From contig CAVUMB010000008.1 of NCBI GenBank assembly GCA_963742405.1, positions 62,001 to 126,000 of the forward strand: 64,000 bases of DNA, read 5' to 3'. Positions within the stretch are counted from its first letter, which is position 1; each line of letters opens with the position of its first letter. The translations under genes were made by a program, and so were the position numbers. The notes beneath the pieces were generated by a model, which was not told where the DNA came from, made no database searches, and saw only the letters and a list, made by a program, of their open reading frames with translations. This DNA comes from JAGVSR01 sp963742405. GTDB lineage: Bacteria > Pseudomonadota > Alphaproteobacteria > Rhizobiales > Hyphomicrobiaceae. Below, piece after piece: positions 1 through 9,270 of this stretch.

Positions 1-1415
1 CGGAACTGGCGGGAGCGGCGAGGTCAAAGAGGGACGCAAATCCCGCTCATCCCTGATTGCTGAGGATTGCCACCCGCCGGCTTTGCGCAAGGCGGCGGAC
101 TTGCGCGCTTTGCCGGCAAGGGCTTGCCGGGAGGCTGCCGCGCCCTCCGATTGCGGCCCGCTGAGTCCGATTCCAACAGTGTTGGCGCGCGCGAATTTGC
201 GCGCAGTTTTTGCGGCGGCGGGGTTCGTTGCGTTGAGACGATGGCGGTCCTCGGCATAGGTCGTGAACCCGGCGCGGTACTCCTGCGAAGGCACCAATTT
301 GTTCGACCGCCTGCTTGACCGCAGGGCGCTTGAGGTTACCCGCCGCGACTTTAACGGCTGTTGATTTAGCAGGCGACTTGCGAACCGTTCGCGTCGGCCG
401 CGTGGGCGGAGGTGGATCAATCACAGAGGTGACCAACTCGGCGATCGCGGTCAATGGATCCGGGGCGAGCGGCTTGACCTCGACGGCACGCACGCGGACG
501 CCGCTGCGGTCGTGCAACTGATACTTCCGAGATGCGCAGCGTGACGGCTTCGATATTTACTGCGGCTGGCTGCGCGGGCGCAATGTCCGTTGATGGCAGC
601 AGGGACGCCAGGACCGTCCTACGCTCGATCGTCGACTGGGTGATGAGCGCATTTGCCAAAGCGCCCTTCGGCAACGTCAAGCGCGGCACCAGTGGGGTCG
701 TATAGGCCGATGCGAGGTCGATCGCGGGGTCGCCATCAGCGGCCGGGAGCGCGAGACCGGCAAGCGCGAGCGTGTTTCCTTTGCCCTCTGCGACCATGAT
801 CGACGTGGCGGCATGTGCGGCATCGAGACTTGCGAACTGGCCGATCGGACCGGGGACAGGATCGTAGCTCCGGTTTCTCGAATAGCGCGCCTCGGTCGCC
901 GTCGGTGCCTTCAAGACGCGTAGCGAGACCTCGCCCACGCCAGCTATGCCGAGCTTGCGAGCTGCGCCGCGCGACAAATCAAGTTTGCGATTGCGCCAGT
1001 AGGGACCGGCGTTGTTGATGCGCACGATCACGGCCTCGCGCGACGACTTCGACCAGACGAGTGCGATTGTGCCGTCGGGCAGTTCCGGGCTGGCGGCATT
1101 ATCGGCGCGTTCGGGCGCGAAGCGTTCACCGGAGGAGGTCAGTCCGCATGGATTGAAGCGGTCTTTCGCGCAGCTGTCGTAGTGAGACGCCATCACTGTC
1201 ATATCGCGTCCGACGAGTGCTTGCGTTTCAGCAATCGTCTTCACGCGGTGGCATGTCTTGTAGAAGCAGTAGGTCTGGCCAGGTCCCTTGGCTTCGGCGT
1301 CGGTAGCAAACGCAAACGATGTTGTGAGCGCGGTTCCCGCCAGAGCGGCATACGAGGCGAACGCGCGCACGGCGGGTCGGCGTCCGGCGGACGCCGCCAA
1401 ATTCATTACAAACAT
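1..1415 (-). CDS. RlpA-like double-psi beta-barrel protein, frameshifted, runs off the left edge
   Basis: Envelope protein of the RlpA family (double-psi beta-barrel, septal-ring or wall associated). From the ATG at 1415 it has a hydrophobic export signal in roughly the first 40 residues, a Cys-rich insertion (YCFYKTCH), then the RlpA core with GERFAPE, LPDGTIALVW, VRINNAGPYWRNRKLDLS and GVGEVSLRVL. The first frame stops at 417, but the conserved-looking protein continues in a second frame (about 520 to 297, Pro/Thr/Lys-rich) and then a third frame that stays open to base 1. Both junctions fit one extra base: a g near 520 and an a in an aaa run near 297. The true C-terminus lies outside the window. 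Whether it cleaves glycan or only binds it cannot be judged. It lies 54 bp downstream of the CinA-type gene, on the same strand. Confidence 0.7.
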
Positions 1416-1469
1416 CGGGGTACTCCCACCCGTTGATCCAAAACACCCGGTTATGAGCGCCCCGCTCGC

Positions 1470-2355
1470 TCAACCGTTAACCGTTGTTGCGGTGCAAAAG
1501 AGCAAACAAGTCTCGCGGCCGCGAGTTCCCAAGTCGTCGCAGCGCAGAGCTGACGAACGACGTTCAATTAATCGGAGGAAAGCGCCATAACGCCCTGTTA
1601 TACCAGCGACGTAGCTGAAACCATGCTCAGACAGCTTGGCGGTTAAAGTGTGGTATGCGGATGACAGCGCGACCGGGTCGGTGGAGCGAAGCACAAGGTC
1701 CGTCGCGTATTGTCCATCCTTGAACGCGGGATAACTGCCCATCGCGACTTGAGGCCATTGCGACTGATGTGCCGCGAACAGTTCGGCAATCTCGCCTTCC
1801 GCATGTGAAACGACGATGGACGCGGACACGCACTTTGGCGCCGGTCTGCAGCACGGCGGTTGCTGAGTGCAGCATCGATTCCATGATCGACGGCACACCG
1901 GCCATGACGATGACATTGCCGATGCGAAAACCAGGCGCGACGGAGACCTCATTGACGACGAGATCGGCACCAGCCGGGATGCGCGCCATCCGCAGACGGG
2001 CCGCGTTGAGTTCGATGCCACGTTTTTCGTAGGCCGGCTTCATGATCGCCACCGCCCGCGGATCGACTGCGATCGAAACTTCGAAGGCCTTGGCGATCGC
2101 GTCGGCCGTGATGTCATCGTGTGTTGGGCCAATTCCGCCGGTGGTGAAAACATACGTGTAGCGGTGCCGCAACGCATTGACCGCCTCAATGATCGACGGC
2201 TCGATGTCGGCCACCACGCGCACCTCGCGTAAAGCGATGCCGATTGCGGTCAGGTGGTCGGCAATCGTGCCGATGTTCTTGTCCTTGGTCCGTCCGGACA
2301 GGATCTCGTCACCGATGACGAGCAAGCCGGCGGTGACGCTGGAATCGAGGGTCAC
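1470..2355 (-). CDS. Molybdopterin-binding (CinA N-terminal/MoaB-like) protein, frameshifted
   Basis: Cytosolic protein of the MoCF_biosynth fold, the domain shared by MoaB, MogA and the N-terminus of CinA. The first frame begins with GLLVIGDEILSGRTKDKN and has FTTGGIGPTHDD, the family's ligand-binding signatures, then VIVMAGVPSIMESML. Near 1825 the frame changes and the second frame carries the expected end of the family, VAMGSYPAFKDG followed by LVLRSTDPVAL. The junction fits one extra base. There is no C-terminal CinA amidase domain, so this is the short form of about 260 residues seen in alphaproteobacteria. The last 40 or so codons before the stop at 1470 look unlike the family, and the true end may be nearer 1610. 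It is divergent from sfsA, with 108 bp between the starts. Confidence 0.75.
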
Positions 2356-2463
2356 GATCGAACTACTTTCTGGTTGAGACTTGACGGGCAGGATTTTAGC
2401 ACCGGCAGCAGGGCGCTGATAACCGGCTTGCAGGCCGCACCCCGGCGCCCGTATTGCTACGCC

Positions 2464-3177
2464 ATGCAGTTCAAATCCCCCCTCCTCCGTGGCCGGCTGG
2501 TCCAGCGCTACAAGCGGTTTCTCGCCGACGTGGTTCTCGATGACGGGCGAGAAATCACCGCGACCTGCCCCAATACCGGGTCCATGATGGGCCTTGCCAA
2601 TCCCGGTACACCCATATGGCTATCGCACAGCGACAGCCCAACGCGAAAGTATGCCCACACCTGGGAACTGGTCGAACTGGGCACGGGCGCGTCGCGCACG
2701 TATGTCGGCATCAATACCAGCCATCCCAATGCCATCGTGTCGGAGGCTATCGCTGAGGGTTTCGTGCAACCGTTGTCCGGCTATGCCTCGTTGCGGCGCG
2801 AAGTCAAATACGGCCAGTCGAGCCGGATCGACATTCTGCTCGAAGATCCGGTGAAGGGCTGCGCCTATGTTGAGATTAAGAACGTCCACCTGCTGCGCCA
2901 GCCGGGGTTGGCGGAGTTTCCCGACAGCCGCACCGAGCGCGGCGTCAAGCATCTGGCGGAACTAACCGATATGCGGCGCGCGGGACACCGCGCCGTCATG
3001 GTGTATCTCATTCAGCGCGGCGACGCTCTGCGGTTTCAAACCGCGCGGGACATCGATCCGAAATATGCCGATGCCCTGGCATCCGCCCGGGCCGCGGGGG
3101 TCGAAGCCTACGCCATCAGGTGCCAGATCACGCCGGAAGCCATTGCCGTGGACACCCTTCTCGACGCCGTTGAATGA
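2464..3177 (+). CDS. sfsA: SfsA sugar fermentation stimulation protein homologue
   Basis: A 237-residue SfsA protein, the usual family length. The family is a DNA-binding/nuclease-fold protein first linked to maltose metabolism in E. coli; its exact role is unknown. Visible hallmarks are an N-terminal OB-like part (FKSPLLRGRLVQRYKRFLADV, CPNTGSMMGL), the PD-(D/E)xK-like core with RIDILLE and YVEIKNVHLL, FPDSRTERGVKHLAEL, and the HRAVMVYLIQR strand. The ATG at 2464 is chosen because the longer open frame upstream overlaps the divergent CinA-type gene and carries no SfsA similarity. It stands alone on this strand, 129 bp before msrB. Confidence 0.93.
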   Translation: MQFKSPLLRGRLVQRYKRFLADVVLDDGREITATCPNTGSMMGLANPGTPIWLSHSDSPTRKYAHTWELVELGTGASRTYVGINTSHPNAIVSEAIAEGFVQPLSGYASLRREVKYGQSSRIDILLEDPVKGCAYVEIKNVHLLRQPGLAEFPDSRTERGVKHLAELTDMRRAGHRAVMVYLIQRGDALRFQTARDIDPKYADALASARAAGVEAYAIRCQITPEAIAVDTLLDAVE

Positions 3178-3306
3178 ACTTCGTGTCATGCGGCACGTTC
3201 GGCTGAAACCTGCACTCGGATGGTCCCGTATAGTGCTCATCGCAATCGGTGCGGCCACCGTTTCGGACACCGTTCGGACCAGGCCTCAATATCAAGGAAC
3301 CGTCTC

Positions 3307-3798
3307 ATGCTCGACCGTCGTAAGTTCACAATTGCCGGACTAGGTCTTGCCGCAGCCGGCCTTACGCGCCACACCACTTCGGCCAGCGCCGCCGACCAGG
3401 AGTTTCCCGTGACCAAGACAGACGAAGAATGGCAGAAGATTCTGACCAAGGATCAATATTACGTCCTGCGCCGACATGGAACGGAACGCGCCGGCACGAG
3501 CCCACTCGACAAAACGTATGCTCCCGGCACGTATCACTGCGCGGGTTGCGACCAGGCGGTCTTTACATCCGAGGCCAAGTTCGACAGCGGCACCGGCTGG
3601 CCCAGCTTCTTCCAGCCCATCGACAAGGCGACCGGTTCGTCGACCGACTGGAAGCTGATCTATCCGCGCACGGAAGTGCACTGCTCGAATTGCGGCGGTC
3701 ATCTCGGACACGTTTTTGAAGATGGTCCGGCGCCGACGGGTAAGCGCTATTGCATGAACGGCGTTGCGATGAAGTTCGTGCCCAAGTCTGGCGCTTAA
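3307..3798 (+). CDS. msrB: Exported peptide-methionine (R)-S-oxide reductase MsrB
   Basis: Reduces methionine-R-sulfoxide in proteins. The 163-residue product begins MLDRRKFTIAGLGLAAAGL, a twin-arginine signal with an RRKF core and a following hydrophobic stretch, so it should be exported folded to the periplasm. The SelR/MsrB domain follows with both zinc Cys pairs (CAGC and CSNC), FDSGTGWPSF, HLGHVFEDGP and the catalytic cysteine in RYCMNGVAMKF. The start at 3307 is preferred over an upstream in-frame GTG because it places the Tat motif at the N-terminus. msrA follows after 25 bp and is also exported, so the two form an envelope methionine-repair operon covering both sulfoxide stereoisomers. 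Confidence 0.95.
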   Translation: MLDRRKFTIAGLGLAAAGLTRHTTSASAADQEFPVTKTDEEWQKILTKDQYYVLRRHGTERAGTSPLDKTYAPGTYHCAGCDQAVFTSEAKFDSGTGWPSFFQPIDKATGSSTDWKLIYPRTEVHCSNCGGHLGHVFEDGPAPTGKRYCMNGVAMKFVPKSGA

Positions 3799-3823
3799 CA
3801 AGACCGGCTCAGGGAGTAGCGCC

Positions 3824-4465
3824 ATGATCATCAAATTGCTTGTCCGCCTCGCGTTGGCCGCCGCCGTGACCGGAGCCGGCATCGGCCTCAGCATGGCTCA
3901 GGAAACGCAGAGTCCGCTGACGCCTGTGCCGGCCGGAATCGCAGAAGCCACGTTCGCGGCCGGATGCTTCTGGTGTTCGGAGAAGGATTTCGAGAAAGTC
4001 GTCGGTGTCACCGAAGTGATCTCCGGATACACGGGCGGCACCTTGCCGAACCCGACCTACCATCAGGTCGGCAGTGGGCTGACAGGACACTTCGAAGCCG
4101 TGCGTGTGCGCTTCGATCCCAAGAAGGTCAGTTACGACGCCCTGCTCGACACGTATTGGCACAACGTCGATTTCCTCGATGGCGGCGGCCAATTCTGCGA
4201 CCGCGGGACGTCCTATCGGCCTGCCATCTTCGTGCATGACGAAGCGCAGAAGGCCGCAGCGGAAAAAAGCAAGGCCGCTCTGTCCCGCGACCGGAACGGC
4301 TTACCAATCGCTGTTCAGATTTTGCCGGCTTCCGTCTTCACGCCGGCCGAGGATTATCATCAGGATTACTACAAGACGAATCCGATGCGTTATAAGCTCT
4401 ATCGGAGCGGTTGCGGCCGCGACGCTCGCCTGCACCAGCTCTGGCCGAATCTGGCCGCGTATTGA
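3824..4465 (+). CDS. msrA: Exported peptide-methionine (S)-S-oxide reductase MsrA
   Basis: Reduces methionine-S-sulfoxide. The 213-residue product starts with a Sec-type signal (hydrophobic residues about 5-23, ending near SMAQE), followed by the MsrA domain with the catalytic GCFWC motif around residue 48, the GYTGG turn, PTYHQVGSGLTGHFEAV, and a C-terminal resolving region (SGCGRDARLHQLWP). It is 25 bp downstream of msrB, and a plausible Shine-Dalgarno (agggag) precedes the ATG. MsrB appears to use Tat and MsrA Sec, so the two partners may be exported by different routes. A strong inverted repeat lies about 60 bp after the stop. Confidence 0.95.
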   Translation: MIIKLLVRLALAAAVTGAGIGLSMAQETQSPLTPVPAGIAEATFAAGCFWCSEKDFEKVVGVTEVISGYTGGTLPNPTYHQVGSGLTGHFEAVRVRFDPKKVSYDALLDTYWHNVDFLDGGGQFCDRGTSYRPAIFVHDEAQKAAAEKSKAALSRDRNGLPIAVQILPASVFTPAEDYHQDYYKTNPMRYKLYRSGCGRDARLHQLWPNLAAY

Positions 4466-4525
4466 TTACATAGCCATTTTAAGGCTTTCGGACCCCGACG
4501 CATAAGCGTCACGGAATAATCCACA

Positions 4526-4556
4526 GGTGCCCGGACGCACTAGCGCTCCGGGCACC
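4526..4556 (+). terminator. Inverted repeat after msrBA
   Basis: A perfect 10-bp inverted repeat, ggtgcccgga and tccgggcacc, flanks an 11-base loop about 60 bp past the msrA stop. No T-run follows, so it is a stable RNA hairpin that may protect the 3' end or help termination, not a textbook intrinsic terminator. Confidence 0.45.
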
Positions 4557-4707
4557 GATCCGTCACAGTTCAAAAGAGAGGGCATTGTCGATTCGCTCGC
4601 TGTTGTAGCAGGCAGCAGGGCACAACATTTTTTCCCAGAGCCGGGAGACGATGCCACCTCACCCGCAGTGTGCGGGCTCCTTTGGCATTCGCTTGCAAGG
4701 CTAATCG

Positions 4708-5781
4708 ATGACGTCGAACGGGCTCGTGCCGTTGATCCGATACCGCGACGTGGCCGCCGCTGTCGACTGGCTCGCGCACGCCTTCGGTTTCGAGCGGCGC
4801 AGCATTATCACCGATGCAGATGGCACCGTGGCCTACGCAGAATTGTCCTATGGGCGCGGCATCGTCATGCTGGGACCGGTCGGACAGTCGGTGCTCGACA
4901 GTCTCATGAAGCAACCCGACGAAGTCGGCGGTATCGGCACGCAAAGCGTGTACGTCGCTGTCGAAAACGTGGAAGGCCACTTCAAACATTCACGCGACGC
5001 AGGGGCGGAGATCGTTCTCGAGTTCGGCAGCGACGAAGCGGGGGACCGCGCTTATGCCGCGCGCGACCCGGAGGGCCACGTCTGGAATTTCGGCGCCTAT
5101 TCACCGTGGCCGGCCGTCGTCGTGAACCGCCCGGAAGCGGCATCCGAACCGCTGTTCACCGGGCGGCCATCGCGCCTGCAGGCCGTTTTGGGCGGTGCCG
5201 TGGCGGTGCTGGCCGTGGCCTCGGTTGCCGGCCTATCGAACCTCGACGCCTCAAAGCCGGCCCCTCGTTTCATGGCGACGCCGGCCGCGCCCACCTCTGC
5301 GGAAGACAAAGCCGAGAGTGCGTCACTTAAAGAAACACTGGCGCGAGAGTCGCACGCCCGGCAGGAGGCCGCCCGCGTCGCTGCCGCAGTTCGCGAAGAA
5401 CTGGCGCGCGAAAAAGCGCTGCGTGAGGCGTTGGAAACCAAGCTGGCGCAACCGCGCGGTGCAAGTCCTGCCGCGACTGTCGCTGACACTCCCGCCGTTG
5501 TTTCGCCGACTTCTGCCGCCCCAATTGCGGCGGCAGAAACAGTGCCACCCGCCACCACGGGGTCCATTGGCGATGCGTCGGGCGATCCGGTGTTGAACCC
5601 GACGGCGGTGGAACCCGCGCCGTCCGTTACAGTCGGCCCAGCGACCCCACAACCGCCCGTGGCCGTCGCTCCAGTGCCGGTGAAGTCCAAGCCCGCAAGG
5701 CCGCGGACGCAGGCGCAAAAGAAGCCCAAGCCGGCGGCGAAGAAGAGCAGCGGCAGCGACCCGTTTTATCCTTACGATTGA
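4708..5781 (+). CDS. VOC-domain protein with membrane anchor, coiled coil and Pro/Ala/Lys-rich tail
   Basis: A 357-residue protein of unknown function with an unusual layout. Residues about 1-140 form a glyoxalase/bleomycin-resistance (VOC) domain, with PLIRYRDVAAAVDWLAHAFGFE at the front and DPEGHVWNFGAYSPW at its end. A single transmembrane helix follows (about 158-178), then an Ala/Glu/Arg-rich stretch likely to be a coiled coil (about 200-250). The rest is a Pro/Ala/Val spacer ending in a Lys-rich tail (KPARPRTQAQKKPKP). The VOC domain would be cytosolic and the tail periplasmic if the helix runs N-in. Ligand and activity cannot be inferred. It is monocistronic, with 242 bp of non-coding DNA upstream. 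Confidence 0.75.
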   Translation: MTSNGLVPLIRYRDVAAAVDWLAHAFGFERRSIITDADGTVAYAELSYGRGIVMLGPVGQSVLDSLMKQPDEVGGIGTQSVYVAVENVEGHFKHSRDAGAEIVLEFGSDEAGDRAYAARDPEGHVWNFGAYSPWPAVVVNRPEAASEPLFTGRPSRLQAVLGGAVAVLAVASVAGLSNLDASKPAPRFMATPAAPTSAEDKAESASLKETLARESHARQEAARVAAAVREELAREKALREALETKLAQPRGASPAATVADTPAVVSPTSAAPIAAAETVPPATTGSIGDASGDPVLNPTAVEPAPSVTVGPATPQPPVAVAPVPVKSKPARPRTQAQKKPKPAAKKSSGSDPFYPYD

Positions 5782-5821
5782 CGCGGGGCCGAGCGCCCGT
5801 TCAAGCGCCCGGCGCGGTCCG

Positions 5822-7889
5822 TCATTCCGCGGCGTGCCGGTGCGTGGCGAGGACCTGATCCGCAAGCCGCCCGGCGAGTTCCGACAGATGATCAAAGCGG
5901 CTCCTGTAGGTCCCGACGCCTGCGGTCGCTGACCGCAACTCGACAATCAGATCCTCCATTTCGGCGGCCGGCAGATGAGCGGTGACGATATCCCAGCCCG
6001 GCCAACCCGCGCGCGCATCGAAGCCCAGGATCTGGCCGCGGCGTGAGGAAATGATCGCGTTGACGCGGGCCGTTGCTTCCGAGGGGACCGCGATTTCGAC
6101 CCAGTTGACCGGTTCGAGCAGAACCGGCTGGCAACTCGGCATACCTTCGCTCATCGCCAGACGGCCGGCCTGGCGGAAGGCCATATCGGAGCTATCGACG
6201 GTATGGAACGAACCGTCGGTGAGGGTGACCGCAACATCGACGACGGGAAAGCCGAGCGGTCCGGTCTTCAGGTAATCCGCCACACCGATTTCCACCGAGG
6301 GGATGTACTGCTTGGGCACGACGCCGCCGGTAATCACATCCGTGAACCGGAAGCCAGAGCCGCGCGGCAACGGTTCGATGCGGATCACGACATCGCCAAA
6401 CTGGCCGTGGCCGCCGGATTGCTTTTTGTGCCGCCCGCGGACCTCGACATGATTTGCGGATCGTTTCCTTGTATGGGACGTGGCACTTCAAATGCTCGAC
6501 CGCGATGCCGTGCTTGCGCTGGAGACGCTCGAACGCGACGCGAAGATGCATCTCGCCTTGGCCTTTGAGCAACGTCTGGTGCGTGTCCTGGGGGTGTTCG
6601 ACGACGAGCGAGGGATCTTCGTCCACGAGTTTGGCGAGCGCGGAAGACAACTTCACCTCGTCCTTGCGATCCTGCAAACCGATAGCGGCCGAGAGAACGG
6701 GCTCGGGTGGCGCAGGTACGACGATGGCGGCGAGCGGCTCTTTTTCGGTCGTGACGGTTTCGCCGGCGCGAATTGTATCGAGGCGGCCCAGGGCGACGGT
6801 GTCGCCGGCGCGGGCCTTGCCCCGTTTGACCGGTTCTTCGCCGCGCAACGTGAAGATACCAGCCACGCGTTCCGTCCCGCCGCTCGAACCCGAGAGCGTT
6901 GCGCCATCGGCGATCTCACCCTTCAAGACGCGAACCAAGGACAGTTTTCCGCCATGACCGGTGTGAAAGCTTCTGAGCACGATCGCAGCGCTCTTGTCGT
7001 GACCGGCTGCGAGCCGGCCGGCGACACATTCAACGCATGGGACCTCGTGACGGAGCGCTTTCAACAAGCGGAAAATTCCGTTGCCGTTTTCCGCGCTGCC
7101 AATCAAAACCGGGCAAATCAGGCCCTGGCGCAGGTCTGCCGTCAAATCGTTGAACACATGGTCGTTCGGCGGCTGCATGTCCGACAGCAGTTGCGCCATG
7201 AGGTCGTCGTCGTAATCTGCGAGTTGCTCCAACATGTGGAAGCGGGCGTCCTTTTCGCGAGCCGCAAGACGATCGGGCAGCGGCACGATCTGGCTCGGTG
7301 CATGCTCGCGATAGACATAGGCCCGCTCCGAGGCGAGATCGATGAAGCCGGTCGCAATGCCGTTTTCCCAAATTGGGATTTGGCGCAAGACCAATGGTCT
7401 CGACGACGCCGGCTGCAACATTGGGATGATATCGCGCAGGGGTGCTGAGACGCTGTCGATTTTATTCAGAAACAGAAAATGGGGAATGCCGCGGTCTTCC
7501 AGCGATTTCAAAATCAACTGCAGAGCAGGCAGCCGTTTCAAGTCGGGTTCGCAGACGACGACGGCGGCGTCGACGCCGGTCAGGGCCAATGCACCTTCGT
7601 ACTGGAACTCGACCGATCCAGGGCAATCGATAAAGGTGAACGTATCGCCGAGAAATTGGACATCAGCCACGTTGAGGCCGACGCTCATGCCATGGTTGCG
7701 AGCTTCGGGACTGGCGTCGCCGACGGTGCTCTTGTCGGCGACAGTCCCTTGTCGGCTGATGCCGCCGGTCCGGGCGAGAATGGCTTCGAGCAGCGTCGTT
7801 TTGCCGGAGAGATACGGGCCTACCAGTGCAATGCAGCGGCTGCTGCGGCCCGATGCCGGGCCGCCGGTTGGATTTTCCGAATTCCCCAT
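5822..7889 (-). CDS. EF-G-like translational GTPase (second EF-G type), frameshifted
   Basis: Member of the EF-G family, the divergent extra copy many alphaproteobacteria carry beside fusA; its cellular job is not well defined. The start at 7889 is fixed by a perfect Shine-Dalgarno (aaaggagg) 5 bases before the ATG. The G domain shows GPYLSGKTT (P-loop), DCPGS (G3) and NKIDS (G4). Domains II and III follow, then KETIRKS. Near 6455 one extra t shifts the frame: removing it gives RKSVEVRGRHKKQSGGHGQFGDVV, the hallmark of domain IV. The second frame carries domains IV-V to the stop at 5822. The reconstructed length is 688 residues, normal for the family. Open frame upstream of 7889 has no similarity and was excluded. 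Confidence 0.9.
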
Positions 7890-8389
7890 GGTGTCCTCCT
7901 TTGCCGCTCGAGCCGGATCACCGGCGGCGGCTGGGCAAGGCGCGACGAAGGGCGCTGTCGCGCACCCCCGCGCCTCGTGAAGGAGTGCGACCGATGCCAT
8001 GCTCGCGCCGGACCGGCCGGCTGGCAAGAGGCTGTCACGTAAACGTGCGAGAAAGGAATGCTGGTCGAGCCGCTGTCTTTTTATGCCGCGCTGCAATGCA
8101 TTTGATCGAAATAGGCGTTTATCCGCATTGCGCCGCAATACAAAGGCTTCATCCAACCCATTAATATTTTGCATTGCGAGACAACATCGATTGAACGCAA
8201 GTAAATAGAAACAAATGCTCGTGTTTAATCTTGACGTGCGGTGCCAACGCACCAACTATGAATTGTGATCGTTTGTTGTCGAAGCTGTTTCCATCTCTTG
8301 TGATCGGCACGTCGCAGTCAGATCGGAAACATCCCGTACGGGTGGGGCAACATCCGGGAATTGTATCGCGTAGCGGGCCAGGACTTGTC
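7890..8389. other. Intergenic, 500 bp, no supported gene
   Basis: Between the divergent EF-G-like gene and the small ORF at 8390. It holds the strong Shine-Dalgarno of the EF-G-like gene and a relatively AT-rich section around 8155-8240 where promoters would fit. Short open frames here have no recognisable features, and no RNA gene is evident. Confidence 0.5.
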
Positions 8390-8602
8390 ATGACAGACGA
8401 CCAACTAATGTTGGCGGCGCGGGCCGCAGGGTTTTCGATGATCCCCCCGCAAGATGCCTCCGAGACAGAACCGGAAACGGTCGTCGTGGAAGAGACCTTC
8501 GATTTGTCAGAAGCGGCGTCTGCCTATTTTGCCAAGTTGAAATCCTGGTTGCCGGCCGCACCCGCCGTCACCACTTGGCTGCAGGGCCGCGCTCCGGCTT
8601 AA
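8390..8602 (+). CDS. Small hypothetical protein, 70 aa
   Basis: A 70-residue protein starting MTDDQLMLAARAAGFSM, with an acidic centre (PETVVVEETFDLSEA) and a short hydrophobic, Trp-containing end. I do not recognise it. The composition is typical of small cytosolic Hyphomicrobiales proteins, and the ATG at 8390 fits better than the longer frame starting at 8231, whose extra part looks non-coding. It stands alone; cytochrome c' follows 192 bp later. Confidence 0.5.
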   Translation: MTDDQLMLAARAAGFSMIPPQDASETEPETVVVEETFDLSEAASAYFAKLKSWLPAAPAVTTWLQGRAPA

Positions 8603-8794
8603 TGTCATCCAGACGTCATATTTGTTGCAAAGTGCGAGACCCGCTCGCGCGGCATGTGTCCAGCGGTCCACCGCATGGAACCAAAATCCATTAGATTGAC
8701 CTGGCAAAGATCCGAACATCGCGGGAAGGCGTTGACCTAGTCTAGGCGAGCCGTCAACTTTGCGTTCGTCGATTTTGGTCAGGAGATTTCAGCC

Positions 8795-9235
8795 ATGCTT
8801 CGTGCTGTTTTGGTTGCAGCCACGCTTTTCGCACTTCCCGCCGCCGCGATCGCCCAGAATACGGCGGTCATCAAGGAGCGACAGGCCAACTTCAAAGCCA
8901 TGGCCGACGCAGCCAAGCCGACTGGCGCGATGCTCAAGGGCGAAGCCGACTTCGATCTCGCTGCCGTCAAGAATGCGATTAAAGTTTTTCAGGAAAAGGC
9001 GCCACTACAGTCCAAGCTGTTCCCGGACGACAGCAAGGAAGGCGAGAAGACGGAAGCGTTGCCGGCGATCTGGGAAAACAAGGCTGATTTCGAGGAGCGC
9101 TTTGTTAAACTCGCCGCGGCGGCCAAGGCCGCGGACGCTTCGATCACCGACGCGGATACGTTTGAAGCCGAATGGCCCAAAGTCATGGGCAACTGCGGCG
9201 GCTGCCACAAGAAGTATCGCAAGCCAAAAGACTGA
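8795..9235 (+). CDS. Cytochrome c' (periplasmic)
   Basis: A 146-residue periplasmic monohaem cytochrome. It has a Sec signal (MLRAVLVAATLFALPAAAIAQ), a four-helix-bundle type sequence rich in Ala, Lys and Glu, and a single C-terminal haem site CGGCHKKYRK, the form diagnostic of cytochrome c' and c556. Members of this group bind NO or CO, or act as electron carriers; which applies here cannot be told. A Shine-Dalgarno (aggag) precedes the ATG. The cytochrome b561 gene starts 35 bp later, so the two are probably co-transcribed and may exchange electrons. Confidence 0.93.
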   Translation: MLRAVLVAATLFALPAAAIAQNTAVIKERQANFKAMADAAKPTGAMLKGEADFDLAAVKNAIKVFQEKAPLQSKLFPDDSKEGEKTEALPAIWENKADFEERFVKLAAAAKAADASITDADTFEAEWPKVMGNCGGCHKKYRKPKD

Positions 9236-9270
9236 GCCCGCCCGGCCGGCAAAGCATTTGATCGCATCTG

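Noticed and set aside
2254..2463. N-terminal extension of SfsA
   Set aside because: Overlaps the divergent CinA-type gene and adds non-family residues; the ATG at 2464 matches the SfsA N-terminus.
4527..5330. A 267-codon plus-strand open frame overlapping the VOC gene
   Set aside because: Arg-rich out-of-frame shadow of the VOC-domain gene, which has clear domain structure in its own frame.
8731..8760. Promoter upstream of cytochrome c' (gttgacc ... tcaact)
   Set aside because: The -35-like ttgacc is reasonable but the -10 matches only three of six bases, too weak to list.
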